This document shows positions 51,992 to 61,224 of a DNA stretch of 64,000 nt, one piece after another; the first letter of the stretch is position 1; each line of letters opens with the position of its first letter. The stretch is from positions 229,572 through 293,571 of the forward strand of contig DEXQ01000003.1 in NCBI GenBank assembly GCA_002364215.1. The letters are read 5' to 3'. This DNA is from Aequorivita sp. UBA3180 (GTDB lineage Bacteria; Bacteroidota; Bacteroidia; Flavobacteriales; Flavobacteriaceae). The translations under genes and the position numbers were made by a program. The notes under the pieces are model-generated. The model did no database searches. It was not told where the DNA came from and saw nothing but the letters and a program-made list of their open reading frames with translations.

Positions 51992-52071
51992 TATTAATGG
52001 TACCACATCAAAAAAATGATATTAGCTAATTCTATTTTAAAATATTAATAGCTTGCTATGTTGGAAAGAAA

Positions 52072-52090
52072 AGGGCTCCAAATGAGCCCT
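52072..52090 (-). terminator. terminator after hsp20
   Basis: AGGGCTC and GAGCCCT arms with a five-base loop, followed by a T-rich run on the minus strand (TTTTCTTTCC). Confidence 0.75.
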
Positions 52091-52115
52091 AAGATGTTTA
52101 GCCAAGAAATAATGC

Positions 52116-52598
52116 TTAGGAAATTTTGATATTTCTTGGGGGTTTTTGTTTTGCCTCTTCTTTCTTTGGAAGATGGATACTTAAAATACCCTCATTGTAA
52201 TTTGCTTTAATCTTTCCATCATCAACCGTTTCGGGAAGGGTGAAGCTTCGTTTGAAGGAAGAATAACCAAATTCCCTACGGGTGTAGTTTTGCTCTTTTG
52301 TTTCGTTTTCTTCTTCCACTTCGGTAGCGATGGAAAGTATTTGATTGTCCAAATCTATCTGGAAATCTGATTTTTTAAGTCCAGGGACAGCCATTTCCAC
52401 AAAATAAGCATCTGCGGTTTCTTTAATGTTTACTTTTGGAAGGCTCATTCCGCTATTGAAATTCTGAGAAAATACGGAAGGTAAATCCCTGTTAAAAATG
52501 TCTTCAATCCAAGAGGACAAAGTGGGGAGGGTTGAAGAACGGTCAGTATTTGTTCGTGTCAAACCTCCATTTTTAGGAACATTTACTAAAGTGTTCAT
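52116..52598 (-). CDS. Hsp20/alpha-crystallin small heat-shock protein
   Basis: 160-residue ATP-independent holdase. The alpha-crystallin domain begins with PKVNIKETADAYFVEMAVPG and ends with GILSIHLPKKEEAKQKPPRN (the A-x-x-x-n-G-v-L-type motif is NYNEGILSIHLPK). The first 45 residues are disordered. It is preceded by a 228-base gap up to 52826 in which I see nothing beyond A/T-rich sequence. Confidence 0.94.
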   Translation of the reverse strand: MNTLVNVPKNGGLTRTNTDRSSTLPTLSSWIEDIFNRDLPSVFSQNFNSGMSLPKVNIKETADAYFVEMAVPGLKKSDFQIDLDNQILSIATEVEEENETKEQNYTRREFGYSSFKRSFTLPETVDDGKIKANYNEGILSIHLPKKEEAKQKPPRNIKIS

Positions 52599-52826
52599 AA
52601 TAATTAAGATTTAAGTTAAACAATTAATTTATTTGAAATTGAACAAAAGAAATGCCAAAATCGCTCTGCTAATTTTCGCCGAAAAAAGTTTAAAAATTTT
52701 TAACAAAAAGAATGCTTTAAACGGTTTTTGCAATAAAATTTCACCGCCATTTTGACATTGAAAAATGACTTTTTTTCAGAAATTATATGTATTGATTAAA
52801 GCTTTTTTGAATCAGGAGGACAATAA

Positions 52827-54650
52827 TTAATTGGACATTGCTTTAATGAGTACATTCTTCCCACCAACAACTGGAATTTCAAGTGTAGTTTTGTCCAAAT
52901 CAACGGTCAAAATAGTCCCCGGTTCTGGCAAAAGGGTGAATTGGTTATCACTCGAAAAAATCATCAAACCAATCTGCTGCCCTGCTGGAATTACTTGATC
53001 ATCCGGAATTAAATCGAAGGACATTTCATAAAACTTTCCAGGCTCCAACGGCTCACTTTCAGTAATGGATTTATAATTCTGCGGATCTGCCCAACCTCTT
53101 GTAATAATATTGTCGGTTATTTTTGCATTCTTGTCTGTATTCCAAGGCAAGGAAACCATCCATACGGAAAGATTTGCCGCGGGTTTGCTACTTGCTAATT
53201 TAATGTTCAGTTTAGAAAGTCCCGAAAGATGTAAATCTTCCTTTAAAATAGGAGTTGTGAATATTAATCTATGAATGGAACCTGAAAGTTGTGCAAGTGA
53301 ATCACCAGAAAAATTATAGTCATCTCTCAACATAGCATGTAATTGCACAGTACTCTTTTTTTCGAGCGACAAAATTCCATCATTTGGTGAGGTGGAAATG
53401 GGATAAAGTTTAACTAATTCCGCATCTGGATTTGGGTAGTTTGGGTATGGTGTAGGATTATCGCTTTTATCATTTTCCCTAACAATCCAAGCTTTTGGGC
53501 CTTTTTCAATATCATTTTCAATTCCGAAGAGATATTTCGTAAACCATTTATTCATCATGGAAAGTGGCGGCGGCCCCCCGTGACCGTATTGATGATAATA
53601 GATTTTTACTGGAAGCCCCATTTCTTCTGCAGCCTTATAAATTCTATAACTGTGCTCCGGCATTACATTCCAATCATTAAAACCGTGCGCCATAAACAGC
53701 GCGGCTTTCATTGGTTTCATATCGTTTAAATAATCACGCCCAGCCCAAAACTCATTGTAATCACCCGTTTTTCTGTCTATGCCATTTTTAATTTCGGTAT
53801 CGCGATACACTTTATTGTTATGTGCCCTTTTTGATTCGTCGCCACTGTGGATGAAATCGTAAAGTACGTCAACATCTTCTCCTAAATACCCACCAGGGGA
53901 GCGTACCAAACCATTGCTTCTGTAATAGTGATAATACGAAGTGTTTGGCGCAATGGGAATGATAGCTTCTAAACCTTCAACGCCAGTAGTTGCGGCAGCA
54001 AGCGGAATTGTGCCGTTATACGAAGTTCCCGTCATCCCAACTTTTCCGGTGGTCCAATATGCTTTTACCTCTTCAGTCCCGTCGGGAGTTGTATATCCTT
54101 TCGCGCGGCCGTTCAACCAATCGATAACTGCTTTTGGAGCCAACGATTCATTGTCACCGCCAACGGTCGGGGAGCCTTGTGAAAGCCCTGTTCCCGGCGA
54201 AGAAGAGTGAACTACAATATATCCACGTGGAACCCAGGTTTTAATCTGTGAATTCGAAATAATAGGGCGTTTTCCTGTTCTCGTTACCGAAGGATGCACA
54301 ATGTCTTTCCCCACCGCACCCAATTCGTGATGGACATCATAAAAAGCGCCTTCCACATTTGGTGCAACGCCTGCAAAATAAGGGCTTGATTCATAAATTA
54401 CAGGAAGTTTTAAACCATCTTCTGTTTGTTTGGGTCTTGTAACGTCAACGTGCATGCGGTCTGGCCTGCCATCGCCATCGGTGTCAAATGTAGTTTCAAC
54501 CCATAAATCTGTTCGTATCCAATCTTGTTGATTTTCAAAAGCGGGCACAATTTGGGCCTCGCCGTCCTTAAACCACGGTTCGGCTTTTTCTTGGGCTATA
54601 ACTGTAAATGTGCAAATTATAGCGAAGCTTAAAAGAATATATTTTTTCAT
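52827..54650 (-). CDS. Xaa-Pro dipeptidyl-peptidase-like S15 family enzyme
   Basis: 607 residues with a signal peptide (YILLSFAIICTFTVIAQ). An alpha/beta-hydrolase of the S15/CocE group: serine in GMTGTSYNGTIPLAA, aspartate in the AHGFNDWNVMPEH region, histidine in YHQYGHGGPPP. A C-terminal jelly-roll domain follows. It probably cleaves Xaa-Pro from peptides outside the cytoplasm, though related enzymes are esterases. It is downstream of the enoyl-CoA hydratase gene. Confidence 0.9.
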   Translation of the reverse strand: MKKYILLSFAIICTFTVIAQEKAEPWFKDGEAQIVPAFENQQDWIRTDLWVETTFDTDGDGRPDRMHVDVTRPKQTEDGLKLPVIYESSPYFAGVAPNVEGAFYDVHHELGAVGKDIVHPSVTRTGKRPIISNSQIKTWVPRGYIVVHSSSPGTGLSQGSPTVGGDNESLAPKAVIDWLNGRAKGYTTPDGTEEVKAYWTTGKVGMTGTSYNGTIPLAAATTGVEGLEAIIPIAPNTSYYHYYRSNGLVRSPGGYLGEDVDVLYDFIHSGDESKRAHNNKVYRDTEIKNGIDRKTGDYNEFWAGRDYLNDMKPMKAALFMAHGFNDWNVMPEHSYRIYKAAEEMGLPVKIYYHQYGHGGPPPLSMMNKWFTKYLFGIENDIEKGPKAWIVRENDKSDNPTPYPNYPNPDAELVKLYPISTSPNDGILSLEKKSTVQLHAMLRDDYNFSGDSLAQLSGSIHRLIFTTPILKEDLHLSGLSKLNIKLASSKPAANLSVWMVSLPWNTDKNAKITDNIITRGWADPQNYKSITESEPLEPGKFYEMSFDLIPDDQVIPAGQQIGLMIFSSDNQFTLLPEPGTILTVDLDKTTLEIPVVGGKNVLIKAMSN

Positions 54651-54666
54651 GCTATTATTGGATTAG

Positions 54667-55449
54667 TTATTTCCCTGGAAACTCAGCCTTTCTTTTCTGA
54701 AGAAACGCTTGGGTGCCTTCCTTAAAATCTTCGGTGCCGAAACAGTTTCCAAATTCCTCTATTTCCACCTCAAATCCGTTTTCACCATCTTCAAAGTTTG
54801 CATTGATTGCCCGAATTGCGGATGCAATAGCAACGGAAGAATTCTTCATAATTTTTCCTGCAATTTTGTTGGTGAATTCAATCAATTCCTCAAGAGTAGT
54901 TACGTGGTTTACAAGACCGTATTGAAGCGCTTGGTTGGCATCAATCATTCCGGCGGTCATAATCATCTCCATGGCGCGACCTTTACCAACAAGTTGGGGT
55001 AAACGTTGTGTGCCGCCATAACCGGGTATTACGCCCAGTGAAACTTCGGGAAGTCCCATTTTTGCGTTGTCGGAAGCAATGCGGAAATGTGCCGCCATTG
55101 CCAGTTCAAGTCCGCCGCCAAGGGCAAACCCGTTTACGGCAGCAATTACGGGTTTTGAATAATTTGCTACAAAATCAAACAGGAGTTCCTGCCCTTTTGC
55201 TGCCAATTTTCCACCTTCTTCAACAGAAAAATCTGCAAATTCACTAATATCTGCGCCAGCAACAAAAGCTTTTTCGCCACTACCGGTAATGATGATCACT
55301 CTTGTTTTGGCTGAATCTTCAGCTTCTTCCAAAGCATCGTGCAGCTCTTGGATTGTTTCGCGATTCAGCGCGTTCAGTTTTGAAGGACGGTTGATGGTAA
55401 TGGTTGTGATGCCGTTTTCGGTTTCGGAAAGTATGTTTTGAAATTTCAT
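54667..55449 (-). CDS. enoyl-CoA hydratase/isomerase
   Basis: 260 residues of the crotonase fold. Oxyanion-hole segments are KAFVAGADISEFAD and AAVNGFALGGGLELAMAAHF. The acid residues are in GLPEVSLGVIPGYGGTQRLP, where both glutamates of classical enoyl-CoA hydratases are placed. It acts on short enoyl-CoA thioesters in beta-oxidation or butanoyl metabolism. It lies between the histidine kinase and the S15 enzyme. Confidence 0.93.
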   Translation of the reverse strand: MKFQNILSETENGITTITINRPSKLNALNRETIQELHDALEEAEDSAKTRVIIITGSGEKAFVAGADISEFADFSVEEGGKLAAKGQELLFDFVANYSKPVIAAVNGFALGGGLELAMAAHFRIASDNAKMGLPEVSLGVIPGYGGTQRLPQLVGKGRAMEMIMTAGMIDANQALQYGLVNHVTTLEELIEFTNKIAGKIMKNSSVAIASAIRAINANFEDGENGFEVEIEEFGNCFGTEDFKEGTQAFLQKRKAEFPGK

Positions 55450-55493
55450 AGGATTTTTAAATTTTTACGCGAAATACAAAGCTACTAAAAACC

Positions 55494-56951
55494 TTAAAGC
55501 ATTGCGGGAAACGAAACTTTAAAAGTGGTTTTTTCTTCAGAAGAATATAGTGTGATGGTACCGCCATAGGTTTCCACAATATTTTTTACCATACCCAGCC
55601 CAAGGCCCATGCCGCTGGTTTTAGTGGTGAACTGGGGTTCAAAAATTATGTTTCTATTTTCTTCGGGAACACCTATTCCATTGTCGGAAACCAGTATATT
55701 CACAAAAGTATTTTCAAGCTGTACCAGCACATCAATCCGCGGCTCGGCAGGGTTTTTCTGTGCTATGGACTGAATACTGTTTTTCACCAAATTGGTAACC
55801 ACGCGTATAAGTTGGGTTCTGTCAAAACGTGCCCGTACCTCCTCTTCTTCCGAAAAGAAATAGATATAATCCTCATTAAAAATATCCAACGCCAGTTTGC
55901 TTATTTTTACAACATTTAGGGTTTCATCCTGCTGTGCGGGCATTTTTGCGTAGGTTGAAAACGCCGAGGAAATTGAGTTCAAGGTGTCAATTTGCTGAAG
56001 TAGTGTGTTTGTATATTCCGCCATTTTTTTATCAATCTCGGGGTCGTTGCAATCAAATTTACGTTGAAAACTTTGTACGGTAAGTCTCATTGGCGTAAGC
56101 GGATTTTTAATCTCGTGTGCTACTTGCTTTGCCATTTCGCGCCAAGCGGTTTCCCGTTCACTGGCGGCGAGTTGCGCGGCACTGTTTTCCAGTTCGTCGA
56201 TCATTCCGTTGTACGAGTTTATAAGCAGGGAAATCTCTTGGGGCGTGTCGTTAATATGAATTTTTTTGTTTCGGGTATCAAAGCGCGTTTCGGAAAGTTT
56301 TTCACTTATTTCTTTTAGGGAACGCGTAATGTATTTTGAAAGAAAATAAGAAATGGCAATAGCCGCTCCCAACATAAAAAAGTAAGCGATTCCCAAACGG
56401 TAGAGGTATTCTGTGAGCTCTTTGGTAATAAAACCGTCGTCTTCAATGTACGGCAGATTGAGAATTGCCAAGGGTTTAAAATAACTATCGGTAATGTAGG
56501 TGTATGATGATTGGTACTTTTGCCCTCCTTCCTCAAATTCCTTTATATAACTTTTGGTGGGCGAATTTTGAAGCATTTCCAGAGCATATTCTGGCATTTT
56601 TGGGGAAACGGTATCTTTAAAAAAAGAGGGTTTTGAAGATTTTAAAAGATTGCCTTCCAAGTCGTACAGAAAAATTTCAAGACTGTGGATGTCTTTAATT
56701 TCATAGATTTTATCCTTAAATATCAGCGGAATTTGAGCCGTTTCAACAGGGTAGGTCGTGGTTTTTAAAATGTAGTTGATGTTTTCGCGAATGGCGGCTT
56801 CCTTTCGCAATAAGCGGTCGCGGTGGTAATCCTGCGCTTCTTCCTTATACTGAAAAACCGTAACGATGGCGATAAGTACCGAAGCTCCCAAAACCAAAAG
56901 GAACATTGAAAGGAAGATGCGGGTGCGAAGCGATTTTTTGTAAAAATACAT
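55494..56951 (-). CDS. sensor histidine kinase (NtrY-like layout)
   Basis: 485 residues. Two membrane helices (about 11-31 and 190-210) enclose a periplasmic sensor. A HAMP linker follows (LSKYITRSLKEISEKLSETR), then HisKA with the phospho-histidine in VAHEIKNPLTPMRLTVQSF. HATPase boxes are N (NLVKNSIQSI), G1 (DNGIGVPEENR) and G2 (GMGLGLGMVKNIVE). No response-regulator gene is adjacent, so it is an orphan kinase in this window. Confidence 0.93.
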   Translation of the reverse strand: MYFYKKSLRTRIFLSMFLLVLGASVLIAIVTVFQYKEEAQDYHRDRLLRKEAAIRENINYILKTTTYPVETAQIPLIFKDKIYEIKDIHSLEIFLYDLEGNLLKSSKPSFFKDTVSPKMPEYALEMLQNSPTKSYIKEFEEGGQKYQSSYTYITDSYFKPLAILNLPYIEDDGFITKELTEYLYRLGIAYFFMLGAAIAISYFLSKYITRSLKEISEKLSETRFDTRNKKIHINDTPQEISLLINSYNGMIDELENSAAQLAASERETAWREMAKQVAHEIKNPLTPMRLTVQSFQRKFDCNDPEIDKKMAEYTNTLLQQIDTLNSISSAFSTYAKMPAQQDETLNVVKISKLALDIFNEDYIYFFSEEEEVRARFDRTQLIRVVTNLVKNSIQSIAQKNPAEPRIDVLVQLENTFVNILVSDNGIGVPEENRNIIFEPQFTTKTSGMGLGLGMVKNIVETYGGTITLYSSEEKTTFKVSFPAML

Positions 56952-57000
56952 TTACATTGTTTTGAAGAAAGAAAGATAGCAATAATCGAACCTAAACGGA

Positions 57001-57075
57001 AAATTCCAAATAACAAATACCAAATTCCAAAAAAATGTCATCCTGAGCGCTCCCGAATGTTATTTGGACGAAGGA
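57001..57075. repeat. AAATTCC repeat and a split TGTCATCCTGAGCGC element
   Basis: AAATTCCAAAT and CAAATTCCAAAA lie at 57001-57031. TGTCATCCTGAGCGC follows at 57036-57050 and is then interrupted by TCCCGAATGTTATTTGG before ACGAAGGA, the usual other end of the element (compare metG 8052-8079). CTCCCGAATG recurs at 57103-57112 inside the end of hemJ. Confidence 0.6.
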
Positions 57076-57095
57076 AAAAATTCCAAAAGGCGAAG

Positions 57096-57638
57096 CTATT
57101 TCTCCCGAATGCGTTTATAAATTTTATAACCCATCATTAATAAAATTGCAAAAACAATAATGCCTATAGTACCGTAAATCCAATTGGTTCCATCTTTTAA
57201 AATCACCAAAAACACTACGGCAAAGAGAATGATTGTGGGGGCTTCATTAAAAAGGCGCATATAGTTTGACGAATGTTTCACCACCCCTTTTTGCAGTTGT
57301 TTATATATCTCGTGACATTTAAAGTGATAAATAAGCAAGAGTATTACAAATGCTAGTTTCACTTGCATCCAGGCGTCTGCCAAGAAAAAGGTACGCATTA
57401 ACAGCAACCAGATTCCAAAGAAAACAGCCAATATCATACTGGGCCAAGTAATGATGTTCCACAGGCGCGAGGCCATAATTTTTAACTGCTTGCCCAGGAT
57501 TTCCTTTTCAGGTGAAGGTTTTTTTGAAGCTTCGATTTGATATACAAAGAGCCTAACAATGTAAAAAAGCCCCGCAAACCAAGTGATTATAAATATTAGG
57601 TGAAGGGATTTTATGTACGGATAATATTGTTCCATCAA
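57096..57638 (-). CDS. hemJ: protoporphyrinogen IX oxidase HemJ
   Basis: 180-residue membrane protein with four or five helices of the HemJ (UPF0093) family. Conserved patches are SLHLIFIITWFAGLFYIVRL with the haem-ligand histidine, the ASRLWNIITWPSMILAVFFG helix and MRLFNEAPTIILFAVV. It oxidises protoporphyrinogen to protoporphyrin, the step before ferrochelatase. It lies downstream of the MATE gene and hemH on the same strand, all on the minus strand. Confidence 0.92.
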   Translation of the reverse strand: MMEQYYPYIKSLHLIFIITWFAGLFYIVRLFVYQIEASKKPSPEKEILGKQLKIMASRLWNIITWPSMILAVFFGIWLLLMRTFFLADAWMQVKLAFVILLLIYHFKCHEIYKQLQKGVVKHSSNYMRLFNEAPTIILFAVVFLVILKDGTNWIYGTIGIIVFAILLMMGYKIYKRIREK

Positions 57639-57678
57639 ATTTTTCTAAAAAACTTTTCTAAAATTATGGTTTTAAAAT

Positions 57679-59022
57679 TTATTCTGTAAGCGTTTTTCGT
57701 ATTTCCCGATTCAAAAAATACCCAGTTACAATGGTTGAAAGTACATCAGCTGCTGGAAAGGAAATCCATACGCCCAGTTCGCCAAAGTAATGCGGCAGTA
57801 TAAAAATCAGCGGAATAAAGAAAAATCCCTGTCGCGTCAAGGTGAGCAATAATGCAGGAACGGCTTTACCGATGGCTTGAAAATAGGCAGAGCCTATCAA
57901 TTGGATTGCAATAATGGGTGTGGCGGCAAATACCCATCGCATATAGTGGGGCGTTTCGGAAAGGATATCGGTATCTGTTGTAAATACAGAAACGATAGCC
58001 TCGGGAAAAAGCATAATCAATGCAAAAATGAATAAGCCCAAACCGCCAGCATATAGAATTGCCTTGTTGATACTTTCACGAACACGTGCAAATTTATGTG
58101 CGCCATAGTTATAACCCGCAATTGGAAGAAATCCTTGTGTAACGCCCAAAACCGGAAAGAGTGCAAACATTAGCATCCTGCCAATAATTCCATATGCCGC
58201 TACGGAGGCTTCACCCCCTAAATTAAAGAGAATGTTGTTCATTAAAAGATAGGTAATGCTTACCACGGCCTGTCGTGCCAAGGTTACAAAACCGAGGGCA
58301 GACATTTCTTTAATAATGGAACTGTTAAGCCCAAAGTGTGACCAATTTATTTTTAGCTCCGATTTGTTGCTTAGGAAAAACCACAGGACATACAGAAAGC
58401 ATAGGCCATAAGAAACCGTGGTAGCCCAGGCTGCCCCTTCCATACCCAAATCCAAAAGATTGATGAGGATATAGTCTAAAAGGAGATTTCCAACAGAAGG
58501 GATAATCATTGCAATCATTGCGAACTTGGGCTTGCCCTCGGCGCGGATTACGTTGTTGCCCATCATACACAGCGCCAAGAGTGGCACGCCGTAAAGAACG
58601 ATGCGGTAATAGATTTTTGCAGGTTCAAAGATGTCGCCCTTGCCTCCGAAAGCGGGGATAAGCTCATTAATGAATATCAATCCAAAGACAACCATTGCTG
58701 TGGTAAGCAATAATGTTAGGGTAATTTGATTGCCAAAAGTTTTTAGTGCCCGCGCCTTATTACCTGCGCCCAAAGCCCGCGAAATAATGGAAGAACCGCC
58801 AATTCCAATGGCCATTCCTAAGGCTGCGATAAAAAAGGAAACGGGGAGTACAACGTTAATGGCCGCAATGGCAATGGAGCCAATCCAGTTGCCCACAAAA
58901 ATGGTGTCCACCAGAATGTTCAATGACATTACTAAAATACCAATGGATGCCGGTACGGCCTGTTTTATTAACAGACTTCCTATGGACTCGGTGCCGAGGG
59001 CGGCACTTTGGTTAAGTTTCAT
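57679..59022 (-). CDS. MATE family efflux protein
   Basis: 447 residues from ATG 59022; the frame is open upstream into hemH and is not used. Twelve hydrophobic helices fall in two MATE repeats (first near LLIKQAVPASIGILVMSLNI, second near IGRMLMFALFPVLGVTQGFL). Cation-drug antiport is the family role. The ATG shares a base with the hemH stop (TAATG-type overlap), so the two genes are coupled. A link of the pump to haem metabolism is only positional. Confidence 0.9.
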   Translation of the reverse strand: MKLNQSAALGTESIGSLLIKQAVPASIGILVMSLNILVDTIFVGNWIGSIAIAAINVVLPVSFFIAALGMAIGIGGSSIISRALGAGNKARALKTFGNQITLTLLLTTAMVVFGLIFINELIPAFGGKGDIFEPAKIYYRIVLYGVPLLALCMMGNNVIRAEGKPKFAMIAMIIPSVGNLLLDYILINLLDLGMEGAAWATTVSYGLCFLYVLWFFLSNKSELKINWSHFGLNSSIIKEMSALGFVTLARQAVVSITYLLMNNILFNLGGEASVAAYGIIGRMLMFALFPVLGVTQGFLPIAGYNYGAHKFARVRESINKAILYAGGLGLFIFALIMLFPEAIVSVFTTDTDILSETPHYMRWVFAATPIIAIQLIGSAYFQAIGKAVPALLLTLTRQGFFFIPLIFILPHYFGELGVWISFPAADVLSTIVTGYFLNREIRKTLTE

Positions 59023-60059
59023 TAGGCTATTGCAGTTTTTACATCTACAATGCGCCAAGTATCAATCCAGCCTGTCAATACTTCGGCCCAATCGTCACGA
59101 TCGTTCAAGCAGGGAATTACTGTAAATTCCTTTCCACCAGCTTCGTGGAAAATTTCTTGGCCTTCCATGGCTATTTCTTCCAAAGTTTCAAGACAATCAC
59201 TTACGAATGCTGGGGTTACAATTGCCATTTTTTTCACGCCATTAAGCCCCATACGCTCTATGGTTCTATCCGTTGGCGGTTTCAACCAAGGATCAAAACC
59301 CAACCGGGATTGAAAGGAACTGGAATAAGTTCCAGCTTGTAAATTCAACTTTTTTGCAACTAATTCGGTAGTTTTTAAACATTGGTGACGATAGCAAAAT
59401 TCGTGTGCGGGAGAAGGCGTTACACAACAACTTCCATCTATTTTGCAATGGCTTTTTGTGATGTCGCGCTTGTAAATGTGCCTTTCCGGAACGCCGTGAT
59501 AGCTGAACAAGAGGTGCTCATAATCTAAGCCTTCGAGTTTTTCAGCAATACTTTTTGAAAGCACTTCTATATATTCCGGCTTGCTGTAAAATGCGGGAAG
59601 GGAAGTAATTTGAAGTTGCGGAAAGAATTCCTTTTTCAGCTCTTCAACCTTTACATCAATAGTTTCAGTAGTTGCCATGGCAAACTGCGGATAAAGTGGA
59701 ATAGTCAAAATTTCATCAACGCCTTGATCTACCAATTCCTGTAAACCTTTTTTCAATGTCATACTTCCGTAGCGCATTGCCAAGGCAACGGGTACAGTGG
59801 TTTTCTGCTGAATTTTTTTCTGAAGTCTTTCAGAAATTACGATTAAAGGTGAACCCTCATCCCACCAGATTTTTTGATAGGCCTCGGCAGATTTTTTTGG
59901 GCGGGTGTTCAATATAATTCCCCTAACTATAAAGGAACGCAGCCAAAACGGCACGTCAATAACCCGTGGATCCATCAAAAATTCATCGAGGTATTTTTTA
60001 ACGTCTTTTGGATTGGTGCTGTCTGGCGAACCGAGATTTACGAGGAGGACTCCTTTCAT
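59022..60059 (-). CDS. hemH: ferrochelatase
   Basis: 345 residues. Inserts Fe(II) into protoporphyrin IX. The conserved histidine is in LLFSYHGVPERHIYKRD, and the acidic residue in TPAFVSDCLETLEEIAMEGQ. The N-terminal GVLLVNLGSPDSTNP is typical. Cysteines around CYRHQCLKTTE are of uncertain role; a 2Fe-2S cluster is not claimed. It starts the minus-strand hemH-MATE-hemJ group. Confidence 0.95.
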   Translation of the reverse strand: MKGVLLVNLGSPDSTNPKDVKKYLDEFLMDPRVIDVPFWLRSFIVRGIILNTRPKKSAEAYQKIWWDEGSPLIVISERLQKKIQQKTTVPVALAMRYGSMTLKKGLQELVDQGVDEILTIPLYPQFAMATTETIDVKVEELKKEFFPQLQITSLPAFYSKPEYIEVLSKSIAEKLEGLDYEHLLFSYHGVPERHIYKRDITKSHCKIDGSCCVTPSPAHEFCYRHQCLKTTELVAKKLNLQAGTYSSSFQSRLGFDPWLKPPTDRTIERMGLNGVKKMAIVTPAFVSDCLETLEEIAMEGQEIFHEAGGKEFTVIPCLNDRDDWAEVLTGWIDTWRIVDVKTAIA

Positions 60060-60152
60060 TTAATGGAAATTTTTAGGATAGCAAAATTAGGGTTTTAAAA
60101 GGTAATGCTCAAAAATGATGTTATTTAAAAACAATGAAACTATTATAAATAC

Positions 60153-61043
60153 TTATACATTCAACCCCATCAAAAACTTCTTTGGCGTAGTGCCAAACTT
60201 CTTTTTAAAGGCTGCGATAAAATGACTGGAGGTGCTGTAGCCTACCTTTAGGCCTACTTCATTTACATTGTGCGAACCCGTAGCCAGAAGTTGCCGGGCA
60301 ACTTCCATTTTATAATCAAACAGAAAGCTGAAAACTGAGTCGCCATAGACTTGCTTGAAGCCTTCTTTCAGTCGGTTTATAGGTAGGTTTATCTCGTCTG
60401 CCAATTGTTGAAGGGTTGGGGGTTCGGCCATTCGGGCGACCATAATCTGCTTGGCTTTTTTTATTTTGGAAACATTGTCTTCATCTGCCAAAAATGGGCA
60501 TTGCTCTACATCGGCATCGGCGGGACGGTTGAAGTATAGGCTGAGCAGTTCATAGGCCTTGGCCTTAAAATATAAGGGTTTTATGGTGGGATGGAGGTTG
60601 TAGTTCATCAATTGGTTCAGCACTACTGCCATTGATGGTGAAATGTGGCCGTCTTTGTAATACTTTCGGTCTTTGTTTTCCTCACTCAGAAAAGTGATGT
60701 AATTGGCTTCCGTAGAAAAAAGACTGTGAAATTTATTGATGGGAAGCAATACCGAAAGCACCCATGAATGCTTTTCAAGTACCAAGTGTATGGGCAAATC
60801 GCGTTGTGGATTGTAAAGCAGTAAAGAGTTTTCCTCCTTTATGGGCAGGGTGTAGTTTCCCTCATTAAAAAGAAAGGCGGCAGCTCCTTTTATACAAAAG
60901 TGAAACTGTATAAATGTGGAACTTACCTCCCGCTTAAAGGTTTGGTTTTCATCGGTTTCGTTGTTGAATTTCAATATAAAAAAACCTGGGGAAATGGTTG
61001 TTTCTTCGTAAAAACTTTGAGCGACATTTTTTTGGAGTTCCAT
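60153..61043 (-). CDS. AraC family transcriptional regulator
   Basis: 296 residues. The N-terminal sensor half (TFIQFHFCIKGAAAFLFNEG) is followed by two HTH motifs at about 205-290 (PTLQQLADEINLPINRLKEG and HNVNEVGLKVGYSTSSHFIA, ending KFGTTPKKF). It resembles PchR-type regulators. It diverges from hemA with 181 bases between the starts, so regulation of the haem genes is plausible but not demonstrated. Confidence 0.92.
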   Translation of the reverse strand: MELQKNVAQSFYEETTISPGFFILKFNNETDENQTFKREVSSTFIQFHFCIKGAAAFLFNEGNYTLPIKEENSLLLYNPQRDLPIHLVLEKHSWVLSVLLPINKFHSLFSTEANYITFLSEENKDRKYYKDGHISPSMAVVLNQLMNYNLHPTIKPLYFKAKAYELLSLYFNRPADADVEQCPFLADEDNVSKIKKAKQIMVARMAEPPTLQQLADEINLPINRLKEGFKQVYGDSVFSFLFDYKMEVARQLLATGSHNVNEVGLKVGYSTSSHFIAAFKKKFGTTPKKFLMGLNV

Positions 61044-61204
61044 ATAGTTTCTATTTAGAATAGTTCTAAATTAAATAGTATTAAATTTGGTGGGACACCG
61101 CTAATTTAGGGGTAAAAATATGACAAATGTCATATTTAGGCCATTTTTAACACCCATCGACATAAAAGATACCGCTGGCGTTATTTTTTTAAAAACAATG
61201 CGTT

Positions 61205-61212
61205 TACATTTG
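61205..61212 (+). promoter_or_regulatory. hemA promoter -7 box TACATTTG
   Basis: TACATTTG fits TAnnTTTG and lies 12 bases upstream of the hemA ATG chosen at 61225, implying a very short leader. Confidence 0.65.
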
Positions 61213-61224
61213 CTCCTGTTTTAT

